Notes: generated from the sequence alone by a model not told the origin. DNA of 9,935 nt from CAYPQL01 sp964412905 (GCA_964412905.1 CAYPQL010000043.1:1-9935); one strand, 5' to 3'; positions 1 through 6,267 are shown, numbered from the stretch's first letter. Numbers and translations: made by a program.

Positions 1-897
1 AGCTTGATTAATATTTGCAACATCATCTTGATTAAAAATAGCAGTTCTCCCAATTGATGCACCGACAATGTTCGTCAGAACATCTCCTTTTTGTAAAATT
101 GATTTTTTATCTTTTTTATTAAATTTTTCTTCAACATACTTTCTTTTTTCCAAAATTAATTGCCCTTCACCTACATTTTCACTCGTAACAAAGAGGATTC
201 CTGGTTCTTCAACATATTTAATTCCTTGCCATTTTGGAGATGATCCTTTCGTTATTAAAGAACAAACATCGCCCAATCTTTTCTCCTCCCAATCTTTCCC
301 CGGATTCGCAAAAATCCTCTGCAAATACGATTCAAAAAGTTCCTTGGCATTTTTTAAATTCCTCTCCGCATTTTCCTTCGCCTTCGCCGTCTTCTCAAAA
401 ACCTCATCCAAAATTTTCACAATGCGGCGTTGTTCGGAGAGGGGTGGAAAAGGGATTTGAATTTCTTTAAGCTTCGCCATTGATACAAAGTCAATAGTTG
501 TTTTACCACTAACAAAAAGGAGTTTATCTTTTAATGTTGATGAAAAATAAAATAGAAATTCTGGAAGTAATTTATTTTTATCTTTTATAACCATTCCATT
601 AAATTGCTGGTTTGTGGTTAATTCAATTTCAGAGATAGCCCATTCTCCAACTGACGCAGTGCAACAAATTAAAACGGTTTTAACCGGCAATAATTTTATA
701 CTACTTTCTTTTAATGCTTTTTCTGTAATTTTTTGTCCTGTAAACTTTACTCTTCTTCCTTGTAATCTAATATCTTTTATTGTAAACCAATTTACATCTC
801 CATTCTTCCAATATTCTTTTTTATTTCTTAGTGGAGTAGATCCATTATAAATATAACAAACCTCGCCAAGTCTTTTTGTTTGCCAGTTAATTTTCAT
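1..897 (-). CDS. hsdS: Type I restriction-modification specificity subunit HsdS, 3' end beyond the window
   Basis: The open frame runs from ATG at 897 to the window edge (299 codons, no stop), so the C-terminus is missing. It is the DNA-recognition subunit of a type I system and would assemble with the HsdM encoded upstream. The layout is classical. Target recognition domain 1 spans about residues 1-150 and opens with KRLGEVCYIYNGSTP. The central conserved helical region spans about 150-197 (PFPPLSEQRRIVKILDEV, then a charged, coiled-coil-like stretch ending ESYLQRIF). Target recognition domain 2 starts near 203 with KRLGDVCSLITKGSSP, a repeat of the opening motif, and is cut off. The start is set by an ATGA overlap with the stop of the upstream ATPase gene, indicating translational coupling. 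Base composition is mosaic: about 47% G+C in the central region (361-480), against about 22% in 481-600 and about 29% in 1-120 (hand counts). That fits exchange of recognition domains. Family identity is certain; the DNA target cannot be predicted. Confidence 0.95.
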   Translation of the reverse strand, partial: MKINWQTKRLGEVCYIYNGSTPLRNKKEYWKNGDVNWFTIKDIRLQGRRVKFTGQKITEKALKESSIKLLPVKTVLICCTASVGEWAISEIELTTNQQFNGMVIKDKNKLLPEFLFYFSSTLKDKLLFVSGKTTIDFVSMAKLKEIQIPFPPLSEQRRIVKILDEVFEKTAKAKENAERNLKNAKELFESYLQRIFANPGKDWEEKRLGDVCSLITKGSSPKWQGIKYVEEPGILFVTSENVGEGQLILEKRKYVEEKFNKKDKKSILQKGDVLTNIVGASIGRTAIFNQDDVANINQA

Positions 898-2555
898 TTT
901 CTTTTTTTTGCATTATCTAATCGAGTAAATAAATGAGAAATCATCGCCAACATATCAAGACAAACCTTTTCATTAAAAAGACCTGTATCTATTAAATGTT
1001 TTTCAAATTCTGGATTGTGAGTTAATGGATTTCTACATCCAAAAAGAATACCCCTTGATAAATGTTGTTGACCCATTTGAATATTTTTTTCAGTTTCATT
1101 AGAGCAATTAGTAACCATTAATATTCCTGTGGCAGGATTAAAGATAAGATCAACATCTTCTCCTGTTTTATCTTTATAGCCAGACATATCACGAACTCTT
1201 TGAATATAAAGTAGTGCCGCTTCCCTTGCCGCCTTAAAATAATCTCTTTTTTTATATTCGTCCTCAGCAATTTTATGTATTGATGGGTGTAAATATCTCC
1301 AATGTAATTCCGCATATTCTGGCGCAATTTGATGCATCGCTACCTCTAATATTTCTGCATATCCTCTTTCAGAATCAGGATCTGAAACCTCTTCAAGGGC
1401 TGTATTTATAATCTCCGCCTTATCAACAGGAATTGTAGCAAACCATTGTTTTCGATTAATTCCAGTTTTTTCTCCCGCTTCTTTTTTATTTTCTTCTTTT
1501 CTTTTTATTCTCCAATCCTTATGAACAACAGCTAATATTTTCTGAAGAAAAATACGCAAATCAAATGTTTCTTTTTTCTCCCAATCAAGTGATTGCCTGT
1601 TTGTTGAGATAGCATCATTTTCACCATCAAGCTCATCTATAAAATCAACATTAAGCCAACCTGTTGTATAAGAAAAGAAATGACTAGACTCTGAGCTTCC
1701 AAAAAACTCTGGAGCATTTACCATTCTTCCATTTGCAAAAAGTGTTATTCCTCGCTGTCCTGGCTTTAGTGGTGTTTTTGTAGTAAAAATTTTACCAATT
1801 ACTGATTTTTTCCTTGCATAATCACTCTCTATATTTTCAGATAGCTTTGGAAATGTCCAAGCAAATTGCTCTTTAAGCGACTGGTATTTTAATTCATTGG
1901 TAATTTCAGTTTCATTCCCATTGTTAAGCGATAAGAATACTCTAAAATTTGCATCGAGAAAATTAAACATTCTTGAAAGACTTTTTGAAAGTTCTTCAAC
2001 AGAAAAATCCGAATGCCTTTTTAATTGAGATATTTTAATAATAGTTCCTTTCTTTTCAATATCATCAACTATTTCTTCAAAACTTGGCTTATAGTCTGGT
2101 CCAGATTTTTCTCTGTCCCAGTTTTTAAGATCAACCCAATTTAATGTAAAATTAATCCTTTTTGATTCTCTATATTTTTTTGTCGATACTAAAATCTCCG
2201 AACCAATTCCAAAAAGAGCTAATTTCCCAAGACCCTTTTTCCCTGTTGCAATACGTCCGCCAGGTGAATTTTTAAGATTTTCAGATCTTCTGTTTCTTCC
2301 AATATTCAGAAAATAACTATTTACTTCATCAAAAGACATACCATGCCCATCATCTTCAACAATAATACTTTTACCGTCTTTATCAGTATTAAAAAGCCTA
2401 ATATGTACTTTTCTGGCATCCGCGTCATAGGCATTTGCCACTAATTCAGCAATAGCAGCGGGCAAATAAGAATACATTTTAATACCCAAATGCTGAATGG
2501 TATTTGGATCAAAGGTCATTTTCAATTCTCGACTTGTTTGATTATCTTGAGTCAT
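894..2555 (-). CDS. GHKL (HSP90/MutL/MORC-like) ATPase with C-terminal Ymh/HEPN-like domain
   Basis: The 553-residue protein starts with a GHKL ATP-binding domain. The N-box is ELVANAYDADA (E37, N41), the Mg/nucleotide motif is DDGHGM (D68-G70-G72), and the glycine-rich lid is GKKGLGKLA (105-113). A middle region (about 120-345) lies where MutL/HSP90-type proteins carry the transducer domain. A lysine/glutamate-rich linker (about 350-368) follows. The C-terminal part (about 420-545) opens with LHPSIHKIAEDEYKKRDYF and ends in LFGCRNPLTHNP. This matches the conserved pattern of the Ymh (TIGR02391/Hypoth_Ymh) family, which belongs to the HEPN superfamily. R508 and H513 give the R-x4-H motif usual for HEPN RNases. 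The gene overlaps the cytosine methyltransferase gene by 14 bp and hsdS by 4 bp. Related GHKL ATPases are known in restriction loci. Nuclease activity, ATP turnover and any link to HsdS are inferred. M13 is a possible alternative start. The ATPase call is secure; the HEPN call is strong by motif but not tested by profile search. Confidence 0.88.
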   Translation of the reverse strand: MTQDNQTSRELKMTFDPNTIQHLGIKMYSYLPAAIAELVANAYDADARKVHIRLFNTDKDGKSIIVEDDGHGMSFDEVNSYFLNIGRNRRSENLKNSPGGRIATGKKGLGKLALFGIGSEILVSTKKYRESKRINFTLNWVDLKNWDREKSGPDYKPSFEEIVDDIEKKGTIIKISQLKRHSDFSVEELSKSLSRMFNFLDANFRVFLSLNNGNETEITNELKYQSLKEQFAWTFPKLSENIESDYARKKSVIGKIFTTKTPLKPGQRGITLFANGRMVNAPEFFGSSESSHFFSYTTGWLNVDFIDELDGENDAISTNRQSLDWEKKETFDLRIFLQKILAVVHKDWRIKRKEENKKEAGEKTGINRKQWFATIPVDKAEIINTALEEVSDPDSERGYAEILEVAMHQIAPEYAELHWRYLHPSIHKIAEDEYKKRDYFKAAREAALLYIQRVRDMSGYKDKTGEDVDLIFNPATGILMVTNCSNETEKNIQMGQQHLSRGILFGCRNPLTHNPEFEKHLIDTGLFNEKVCLDMLAMISHLFTRLDNAKKRK

Positions 2556-3606
2556 GGTTTTTAATTATAGTTAATCCAAGTTTTTTTGCATAAAGCGGAG
2601 GCACAGCATTTCCTATCATACGAGCTATTGAAGAAACACTAGTTCCGACAAATTTATAACTTTTAGGAAAAGTTTGAAGGGTTGCACCTTCCCTTAATGA
2701 AACTGGACGGTCTTCGTTTGGATGTGCAAAACGGCCATTTGAAATACTAAAAAATTTTGTTGTAATCGTCGGTGCTGGCTTATCCCAAGACATTCTTCCA
2801 TAAGTATCATTGAAAGATATATTTCCTTTTTTCTTATACGCCTCTAGCTGCAAGTTAGTATCTGCCCAAGATTTTCGCGAACCACCGTTTTGAGGAGTGA
2901 GTTTTAATCTTTTTAAATTCGTATCGCTAAGCCCTGCCGTTGTGTGCATAAAAGTTGTTTTGTCCTTATGCCCAGCTGGAATTTTTGGAAATCCATTCTT
3001 TATTCCAATATAATCTGCAACTGTCGAAATTAATTTGTCAGACTTTGGAAAAATTTCTTTATCAGTAACACGATTTGCAATTAAAGAAAATCTTCTTCTT
3101 GTTTCTGGTACTCCATATTCTTTAAGGCGTACTATTTCATAATGAACTCTATATCCTCTTGTTTCCAAATCATGCACAAATCTATCTAACCCACTCTCCT
3201 TTTTTTTATCTAAAATTCCTGGAACATTTTCCACAACAACATATCCAGGATTATAATATTTGATAAATCTATGAAACTCATGCAATAAGTCTTTTGACTT
3301 TTCAGACTTACCCTTGCTAGTACGAATAATCGTCCAATACTGACAAGGACTGCATCCAATCATAATTAAATTGTCATCGTCTTTTTTTATTTCAATTTTT
3401 TTAGATAAGTCTACTTCTTTTAATTTAGATACATCTTCTAATATATATTTAGCCCCTTTTATATTAGCTTCGTAAGTTTTTTGACATTCTGAATCAAAAT
3501 CAATTCCAGCAATAACATCGATTCCAGCTTGTTGCATACCAAAACTCATTCCACCTCCTGAGCAGAAAAAGTCGATTGCCTTAAGTTTTGTATTTTTTGC
3601 AGCCAT
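2542..3606 (-). CDS. DNA (cytosine-5-)-methyltransferase, Dcm-like
   Basis: The protein transfers a methyl group from S-adenosylmethionine to C5 of cytosine in a specific DNA sequence. All key motifs of the family are present in 354 residues: motif I DFFCSGGG (12-19, SAM binding), motif IV SPCQ (86-89) with catalytic Cys88, motif VI ENV (126-128), motif VIII ETRRR (168-172), motif IX around RMSWDKPAPTITTKF and motif X GNAVPP (332-337). The target recognition region between VIII and IX is short (about 90 residues). Motif IV reads PCQYW rather than the commoner PCQxFS, which is tolerated in the family. The gene lies 58 bp after the antA-like gene and overlaps the next gene (GHKL ATPase) by 14 bp, so the two are probably co-translated. 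No cognate restriction endonuclease gene is visible beside it. A hand count of 2941-3060 gives about 32% G+C, against about 45% for 4321-4440 in hsdM, which suggests separate acquisition. The enzyme looks intact; its target site is unknown. Confidence 0.95.
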   Translation of the reverse strand: MAAKNTKLKAIDFFCSGGGMSFGMQQAGIDVIAGIDFDSECQKTYEANIKGAKYILEDVSKLKEVDLSKKIEIKKDDDNLIMIGCSPCQYWTIIRTSKGKSEKSKDLLHEFHRFIKYYNPGYVVVENVPGILDKKKESGLDRFVHDLETRGYRVHYEIVRLKEYGVPETRRRFSLIANRVTDKEIFPKSDKLISTVADYIGIKNGFPKIPAGHKDKTTFMHTTAGLSDTNLKRLKLTPQNGGSRKSWADTNLQLEAYKKKGNISFNDTYGRMSWDKPAPTITTKFFSISNGRFAHPNEDRPVSLREGATLQTFPKSYKFVGTSVSSIARMIGNAVPPLYAKKLGLTIIKNHDSR

Positions 3607-3609
3607 ACA

Positions 3610-3648
3610 TTAAACCAACTTAATTATACTATTCAATATCTTTCTCCT
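3610..3648 (-). other. Shine-Dalgarno sequence and 8-codon mini-ORF ahead of the cytosine methyltransferase gene
   Basis: AGGAG (3648-3644) is the clearest Shine-Dalgarno sequence of the window, yet it lies 37 bp from the methyltransferase ATG. Seven bases after it, TTG (3636-3634) opens an 8-codon frame ending in TAA at 3612-3610, three bases before the ATG and in the same frame. It could be a leader peptide working by termination-reinitiation, a relic of a lost gene, or chance. A TATAAT (3628-3623) inside it is an alternative reading as a -10 box, but no -35 box accompanies it. Confidence 0.25.
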
Positions 3649-3664
3649 ATTTTATCACAATTCC

Positions 3665-4009
3665 TCAAACCCAACCATAATCATCCACTTCATTAAAACA
3701 TCCCCTTTTCCTCAATCGCAAATTCTTCGCATTTTTAGAAACCACATACTCTTTTGCTAATACTTTACCAGTTTTAGCATCAACAATTTTCCCTTTAGGT
3801 TGCACACTTAATCCATTCCCAATCTTGGGAATGGATATGAAATAATCCAAATCTTCTACAAAATCGTATTTACTAATTCTGTCAGTAATCCAAGTTGCAA
3901 ACCTCTTACCAACGCCCAACCATCTATGCAATTCCCTTGCATTAACAAATCTCTTTTTCTCGCCGTTAAAATCTTTTTGAATTACTTTTATATTTATAAG
4001 ATCATTCAT
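3665..4009 (-). CDS. Small protein with AntA/AntB-type antirepressor N-terminal domain, possibly degenerate
   Basis: The product has 114 residues. Residues 21-57 (FVNARELHRWLGVGKRFATW, then a segment ending KYDFVEDLDYF) match the AntA/AntB antirepressor domain known from phage antirepressors. Genes of this general kind (KilA-N, ORF6N, RhuM, AntA) are often found between hsdM and hsdS in type I loci. Their role there is unclear; regulation of the operon is a guess. The gene starts 6 bp after the hsdM stop, so it is probably co-transcribed. After the domain lies a stretch (58-67) encoded by a perfect 12-bp inverted repeat, then KTGKVLAKEYVVSKNA, which resembles the usual continuation of AntA proteins. 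The tail after residue 94 is basic and rich in AGG/CGA codons. Another reading frame there gives EEFAIEEKGMF and a stop, so a frameshift is possible. The family call is fairly good; integrity is uncertain. Confidence 0.72.
   Translation of the reverse strand: MNDLINIKVIQKDFNGEKKRFVNARELHRWLGVGKRFATWITDRISKYDFVEDLDYFISIPKIGNGLSVQPKGKIVDAKTGKVLAKEYVVSKNAKNLRLRKRGCFNEVDDYGWV
3811..3836. repeat. Perfect 12-bp inverted repeat inside the antA-like gene
   Basis: ATCCATTCCCAA and TTGGGAATGGAT are exact reverse complements separated by two bases. The 26-bp palindrome lies within codons 58-67 of the antA-like gene, just after the recognised domain. It could fold as a hairpin in mRNA or single-stranded DNA, or be a small palindromic insertion that kept the frame. 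Confidence 0.75.
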
Positions 4010-4015
4010 ATTTTC

Positions 4016-5470
4016 TTAAATTAATTTCTTAATCTTCTCTAAAATATCCTCGCTTTCCCCGTCTAAATTCTTCATCTCCTCCAAAATCTCCTTCGGCTCG
4101 CGCAACGCCGCTTCCTCCGCTTTATTTGGATTCTTCACCGATAAATCAAACCCATTCGACAAGCTCAGGGTGACAGTATCAATACTCCATGAATTTTTAC
4201 TATCCTCTTTTGTCTTTTGCAATTTCACAAATTCCGCCAAATCGGCTTCGTTAAGAGAATTGGTTTTGCCTAAATTGCGCGCAAGATTGAGCTGATAGAA
4301 CCAAACTTTTTTGGTCGGTGCGCCTTTTTCAAAAAATAAAACTACAGTTTTCACGCCCGCGCCTTGAAAAGCGCCACCCGGCAAATCAAGTACCGTATGC
4401 AAATTACAACTTTCCAGTAAATGTTTCCGCAAGCTCACCGAAGCATTGTCAGTATTGGATAGAAAAGTATTTTTAATCACCACGCCCGCCCTGCCGCCGG
4501 CTTTGAGAATTTTAATAAAATGCTGAAGAAAAAGATTGTCGGAGCCACTGGACTTGATCGGAAAATTTTGCTGAAGTTCCGTGCCTATTTTTGCGCCAAA
4601 AGGCGGATTTGCCAAAATTATATCGTAGCGATCTTTCTCTTGAATATCATTGATATTTTCCGCCAGCGTATTCATATGCCTGATATTCGGCGCTTCAATG
4701 CCATGCAAAATCATATTCATAATGCCGATGATGTAGGCAAGCGATTTTATTTCTTTGCCGTAAAACGATTTGTTTTGCAGTATTGCCATTTGGCTGGAAG
4801 AAAGCTTGGATTGATTTTGCGTGAGAAAATTATAGGCTTCCACCAAAAATCCCGCACTGCCGCAAGCTCCGTCATAAATCGTATCGCCGATTTTTGGCGC
4901 GACCACTTTGACGATAGTTTTGATAAGCGGGCGAGGCGTGTAATATTCGCCGCCATTTCGTCCGGCATTTCCCATATTCTTGATTTTGGCTTCATAAAGA
5001 TGAGACAACTCGTGTTTTTCTTCGTAAAGCCGAAAGTGCATCCCATCCACAACATTCAAAATTTCCCGCAGTTTATAGCCGCTGGAAATTTTGTTTTTCA
5101 ATTCGGAAAAAATTTCGCCGATTTTATATTCAATGGTATTCGGCTCTTCCGCTTTGAACTTTTTCAGATACGGGAAAAACTTACGATCTACAAAATCCTT
5201 CAAATCATCGCCGTCCAACGCTTTATTGTGATCCAGCTTCCCATCGCCATTTTTGGGACAAGCCCAAGAATTCCAGCGATATTCCGGAGACAAAATATAT
5301 TTATATTTCTTCCCTGCCAGCGCCGCTTCGGTTTTCTTCGTTTCTTCCAAATCGTCAAGATATTTCAAAAAGAGAATCCATGAAGTTTGCTCCACATAAT
5401 CAAGCTCGGTTCCGCAACCCGAATCCGTATGAAGCACATTATCAATATTTTTAAACGATTGTTCAAACAT
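4016..5470 (-). CDS. hsdM: Type I restriction-modification DNA methyltransferase subunit HsdM (N6-adenine)
   Basis: This is the modification subunit of a type I system. It methylates adenine in the site chosen by HsdS and is also required for restriction. The 484 residues match the family length. The N-terminal helical domain (about 1-150) opens with MFEQSFKNIDNVLHTDSG. The SAM-binding methyltransferase domain has motif X GEYYTPRPL (174-182), motif I DGACGSAGF (200-208) and catalytic motif IV NPPF (288-291), followed by LDLPGGAFQG (361-370). The C-terminus (about 448-484) is charged and helical, fitting contact with HsdS. The first Met gives the expected N-terminus. It is the first gene of the hsd operon, 88 bp downstream of radC, with no convincing complete promoter in between. 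Three genes separate it from hsdS. Residues 432-440 (TVTLSLSNG) are encoded by a REP-like palindromic sequence in frame, between the catalytic domain and the conserved DLSVKNPNK segment. The protein looks functional. Confidence 0.97.
   Translation of the reverse strand: MFEQSFKNIDNVLHTDSGCGTELDYVEQTSWILFLKYLDDLEETKKTEAALAGKKYKYILSPEYRWNSWACPKNGDGKLDHNKALDGDDLKDFVDRKFFPYLKKFKAEEPNTIEYKIGEIFSELKNKISSGYKLREILNVVDGMHFRLYEEKHELSHLYEAKIKNMGNAGRNGGEYYTPRPLIKTIVKVVAPKIGDTIYDGACGSAGFLVEAYNFLTQNQSKLSSSQMAILQNKSFYGKEIKSLAYIIGIMNMILHGIEAPNIRHMNTLAENINDIQEKDRYDIILANPPFGAKIGTELQQNFPIKSSGSDNLFLQHFIKILKAGGRAGVVIKNTFLSNTDNASVSLRKHLLESCNLHTVLDLPGGAFQGAGVKTVVLFFEKGAPTKKVWFYQLNLARNLGKTNSLNEADLAEFVKLQKTKEDSKNSWSIDTVTLSLSNGFDLSVKNPNKAEEAALREPKEILEEMKNLDGESEDILEKIKKLI
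4151..4177. repeat. REP-like palindromic element read in frame in hsdM
   Basis: The core TTCGACAAGCTCAGGG followed by TGACA closely resembles a dispersed repeat (CCTTCGACAAGCTCAGGGTGACA type) that I recall from many bacterial and metagenomic genomes, usually intergenic. Here 27 bp occupy exactly nine hsdM codons (432-440). Recognition is from memory and needs a genome-wide count. Confidence 0.5.
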
Positions 5471-5558
5471 ATTTTTTAAATTAGATCTTTGTCAAATCAT
5501 ACTTTTCGCCTGATTTTATAGGTTGTGACAAACTCATAATGTTTATTAAAATTTTGCT
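5471..5558 (-). promoter_or_regulatory. radC-hsdM spacer, probable but unresolved hsd promoter region
   Basis: This 88-bp spacer is the longest gap before the hsd operon, so a promoter is likely here. A TATGAT box reads leftwards at 5501-5496, but the expected -35 position (5524-5519) reads AACCTA, a poor match. An exact TTGACA at 5495-5490 lies too close to the hsdM ATG to drive it. The operon may depend on an activator, on readthrough from radC, or on an unrecognised promoter. Confidence 0.25.
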
Positions 5559-6245
5559 TTAGTTTAAAATTCCCTTTTCCTTAAAACTTAAAAATCCATT
5601 TTTCGTCACAATGATATGATCCGTCACTTCAATCCCGATAATTTTGCCGACTTCAACCAATCTTTTCGTAATTATCAAATCGTCTTCCGACGGCTCGGGA
5701 TCGCCTGACGGATGGTTGTGGGCGAATATCACCGACGCCGCTTTGTTTTTGATGGCTTCCGAGAATACTTCGCGCGGATGGACGATACTGGCATTAAGAC
5801 TGCCGACTGAAACTTCCGCGACTGAATAATTCCTGCTATTAAGAATAATAATATAAAAATATTCTTTATGATAATCTTTAAGTTTGCTTTTTATCAATTG
5901 ATAAACTTTTTCAGGATTGGTGAGCTCTTTGCTTTTATAAGACGGGATTTGAGTGGAAAGACGGCGGCTGATCTCAAAAACGGCTTTTATCTGCGCCGCT
6001 TTTGCCGGTCCGATTCCTTTTATTGCGGATAATTCTTCAATACTCGCCTCGGCTAATTTCTGCAAGCTCCCGAATTGCGTCAATAATTTTTGCGCCGTGA
6101 CCGCGACTGATTCTCCGGCAATGCCGCGTCCTAAAATAACCTGCAATAGTTCCTGAGCCGAGAGCGCTTGTTCTCCAAACTTAGCCAGCCGCTCGCGCGG
6201 CCGTTCTTCTTTCGGCAAGTCGTGAATGGTAAATGATTTGTTCAT
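5559..6245 (-). CDS. radC: RadC/JAB-domain (JAMM) protein
   Basis: The protein is full length (228 residues) for the RadC (UPF0758) family. The N-terminal helix-hairpin-helix DNA-binding segment has AIKGIGPAKAAQIKA, with the GIGPAKA hairpin at 77-83. The C-terminal JAB/MPN domain carries the complete JAMM metal-binding signature HNHPSGDPEPSEDD, with H176, H178 and D189 as the expected ligands and S186 in the motif. The historical DNA-repair role of RadC is disputed; the family is common in mobile elements and defence islands, and its molecular activity is not established. The gene starts 31 bp after the DJ-1 family gene stop and ends 88 bp before hsdM, so it marks the border between the housekeeping block and the restriction locus. 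The start at MNKSFTIHDLPKEERPRERL is the usual family N-terminus. No Shine-Dalgarno sequence is visible; an AT-only inverted repeat directly precedes the ATG. Confidence 0.96.
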   Translation of the reverse strand: MNKSFTIHDLPKEERPRERLAKFGEQALSAQELLQVILGRGIAGESVAVTAQKLLTQFGSLQKLAEASIEELSAIKGIGPAKAAQIKAVFEISRRLSTQIPSYKSKELTNPEKVYQLIKSKLKDYHKEYFYIIILNSRNYSVAEVSVGSLNASIVHPREVFSEAIKNKAASVIFAHNHPSGDPEPSEDDLIITKRLVEVGKIIGIEVTDHIIVTKNGFLSFKEKGILN

Positions 6246-6267
6246 AATTTTATTTTACAATAAAATT
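6246..6267. repeat. AT-only 9-bp inverted repeat abutting the radC start
   Basis: The arms AATTTTATT and AATAAAATT are exact complements with a 4-base loop (ttac). In the radC mRNA this could form a weak hairpin directly in front of the ATG at 6245. On the plus strand it is followed by a T-rich run, but the stem has no G or C, so it is unlikely to work as a terminator. In such AT-rich spacer sequence, chance is a reasonable explanation. Confidence 0.3.

Noticed and set aside
68..850. Three plus-strand open frames of 78-130 codons
   Set aside because: They are antisense to hsdS, which reads open with full family motifs over the whole stretch from 897 to 1.
3665..4009. antA-like gene as evidence of a prophage
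   Set aside because: No other phage gene is present, and such antirepressor-domain genes commonly sit inside type I restriction operons.
4520..5383. Plus-strand open frame of 287 codons
   Set aside because: It lies entirely antisense to hsdM, whose motifs are complete; the translation is rich in Phe/Ile/Arg with no recognisable domain, as expected for a shadow frame.
5490..5495. Leftward TTGACA upstream of hsdM as a -35 box
   Set aside because: With normal spacing the -10 box would overlap the hsdM ATG, and no TATAAT-like sequence is there.
5488..5532. 7-bp inverted repeat TTTGTCA/TGACAAA in the radC-hsdM spacer
   Set aside because: The arms are 31 bp apart, and a 7-bp match in an 88-bp AT-rich spacer is reasonably likely by chance.
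6246..6267. Hairpin before radC as a terminator
   Set aside because: The stem is pure A/T and the T-run follows on the plus strand, opposite to all genes here.
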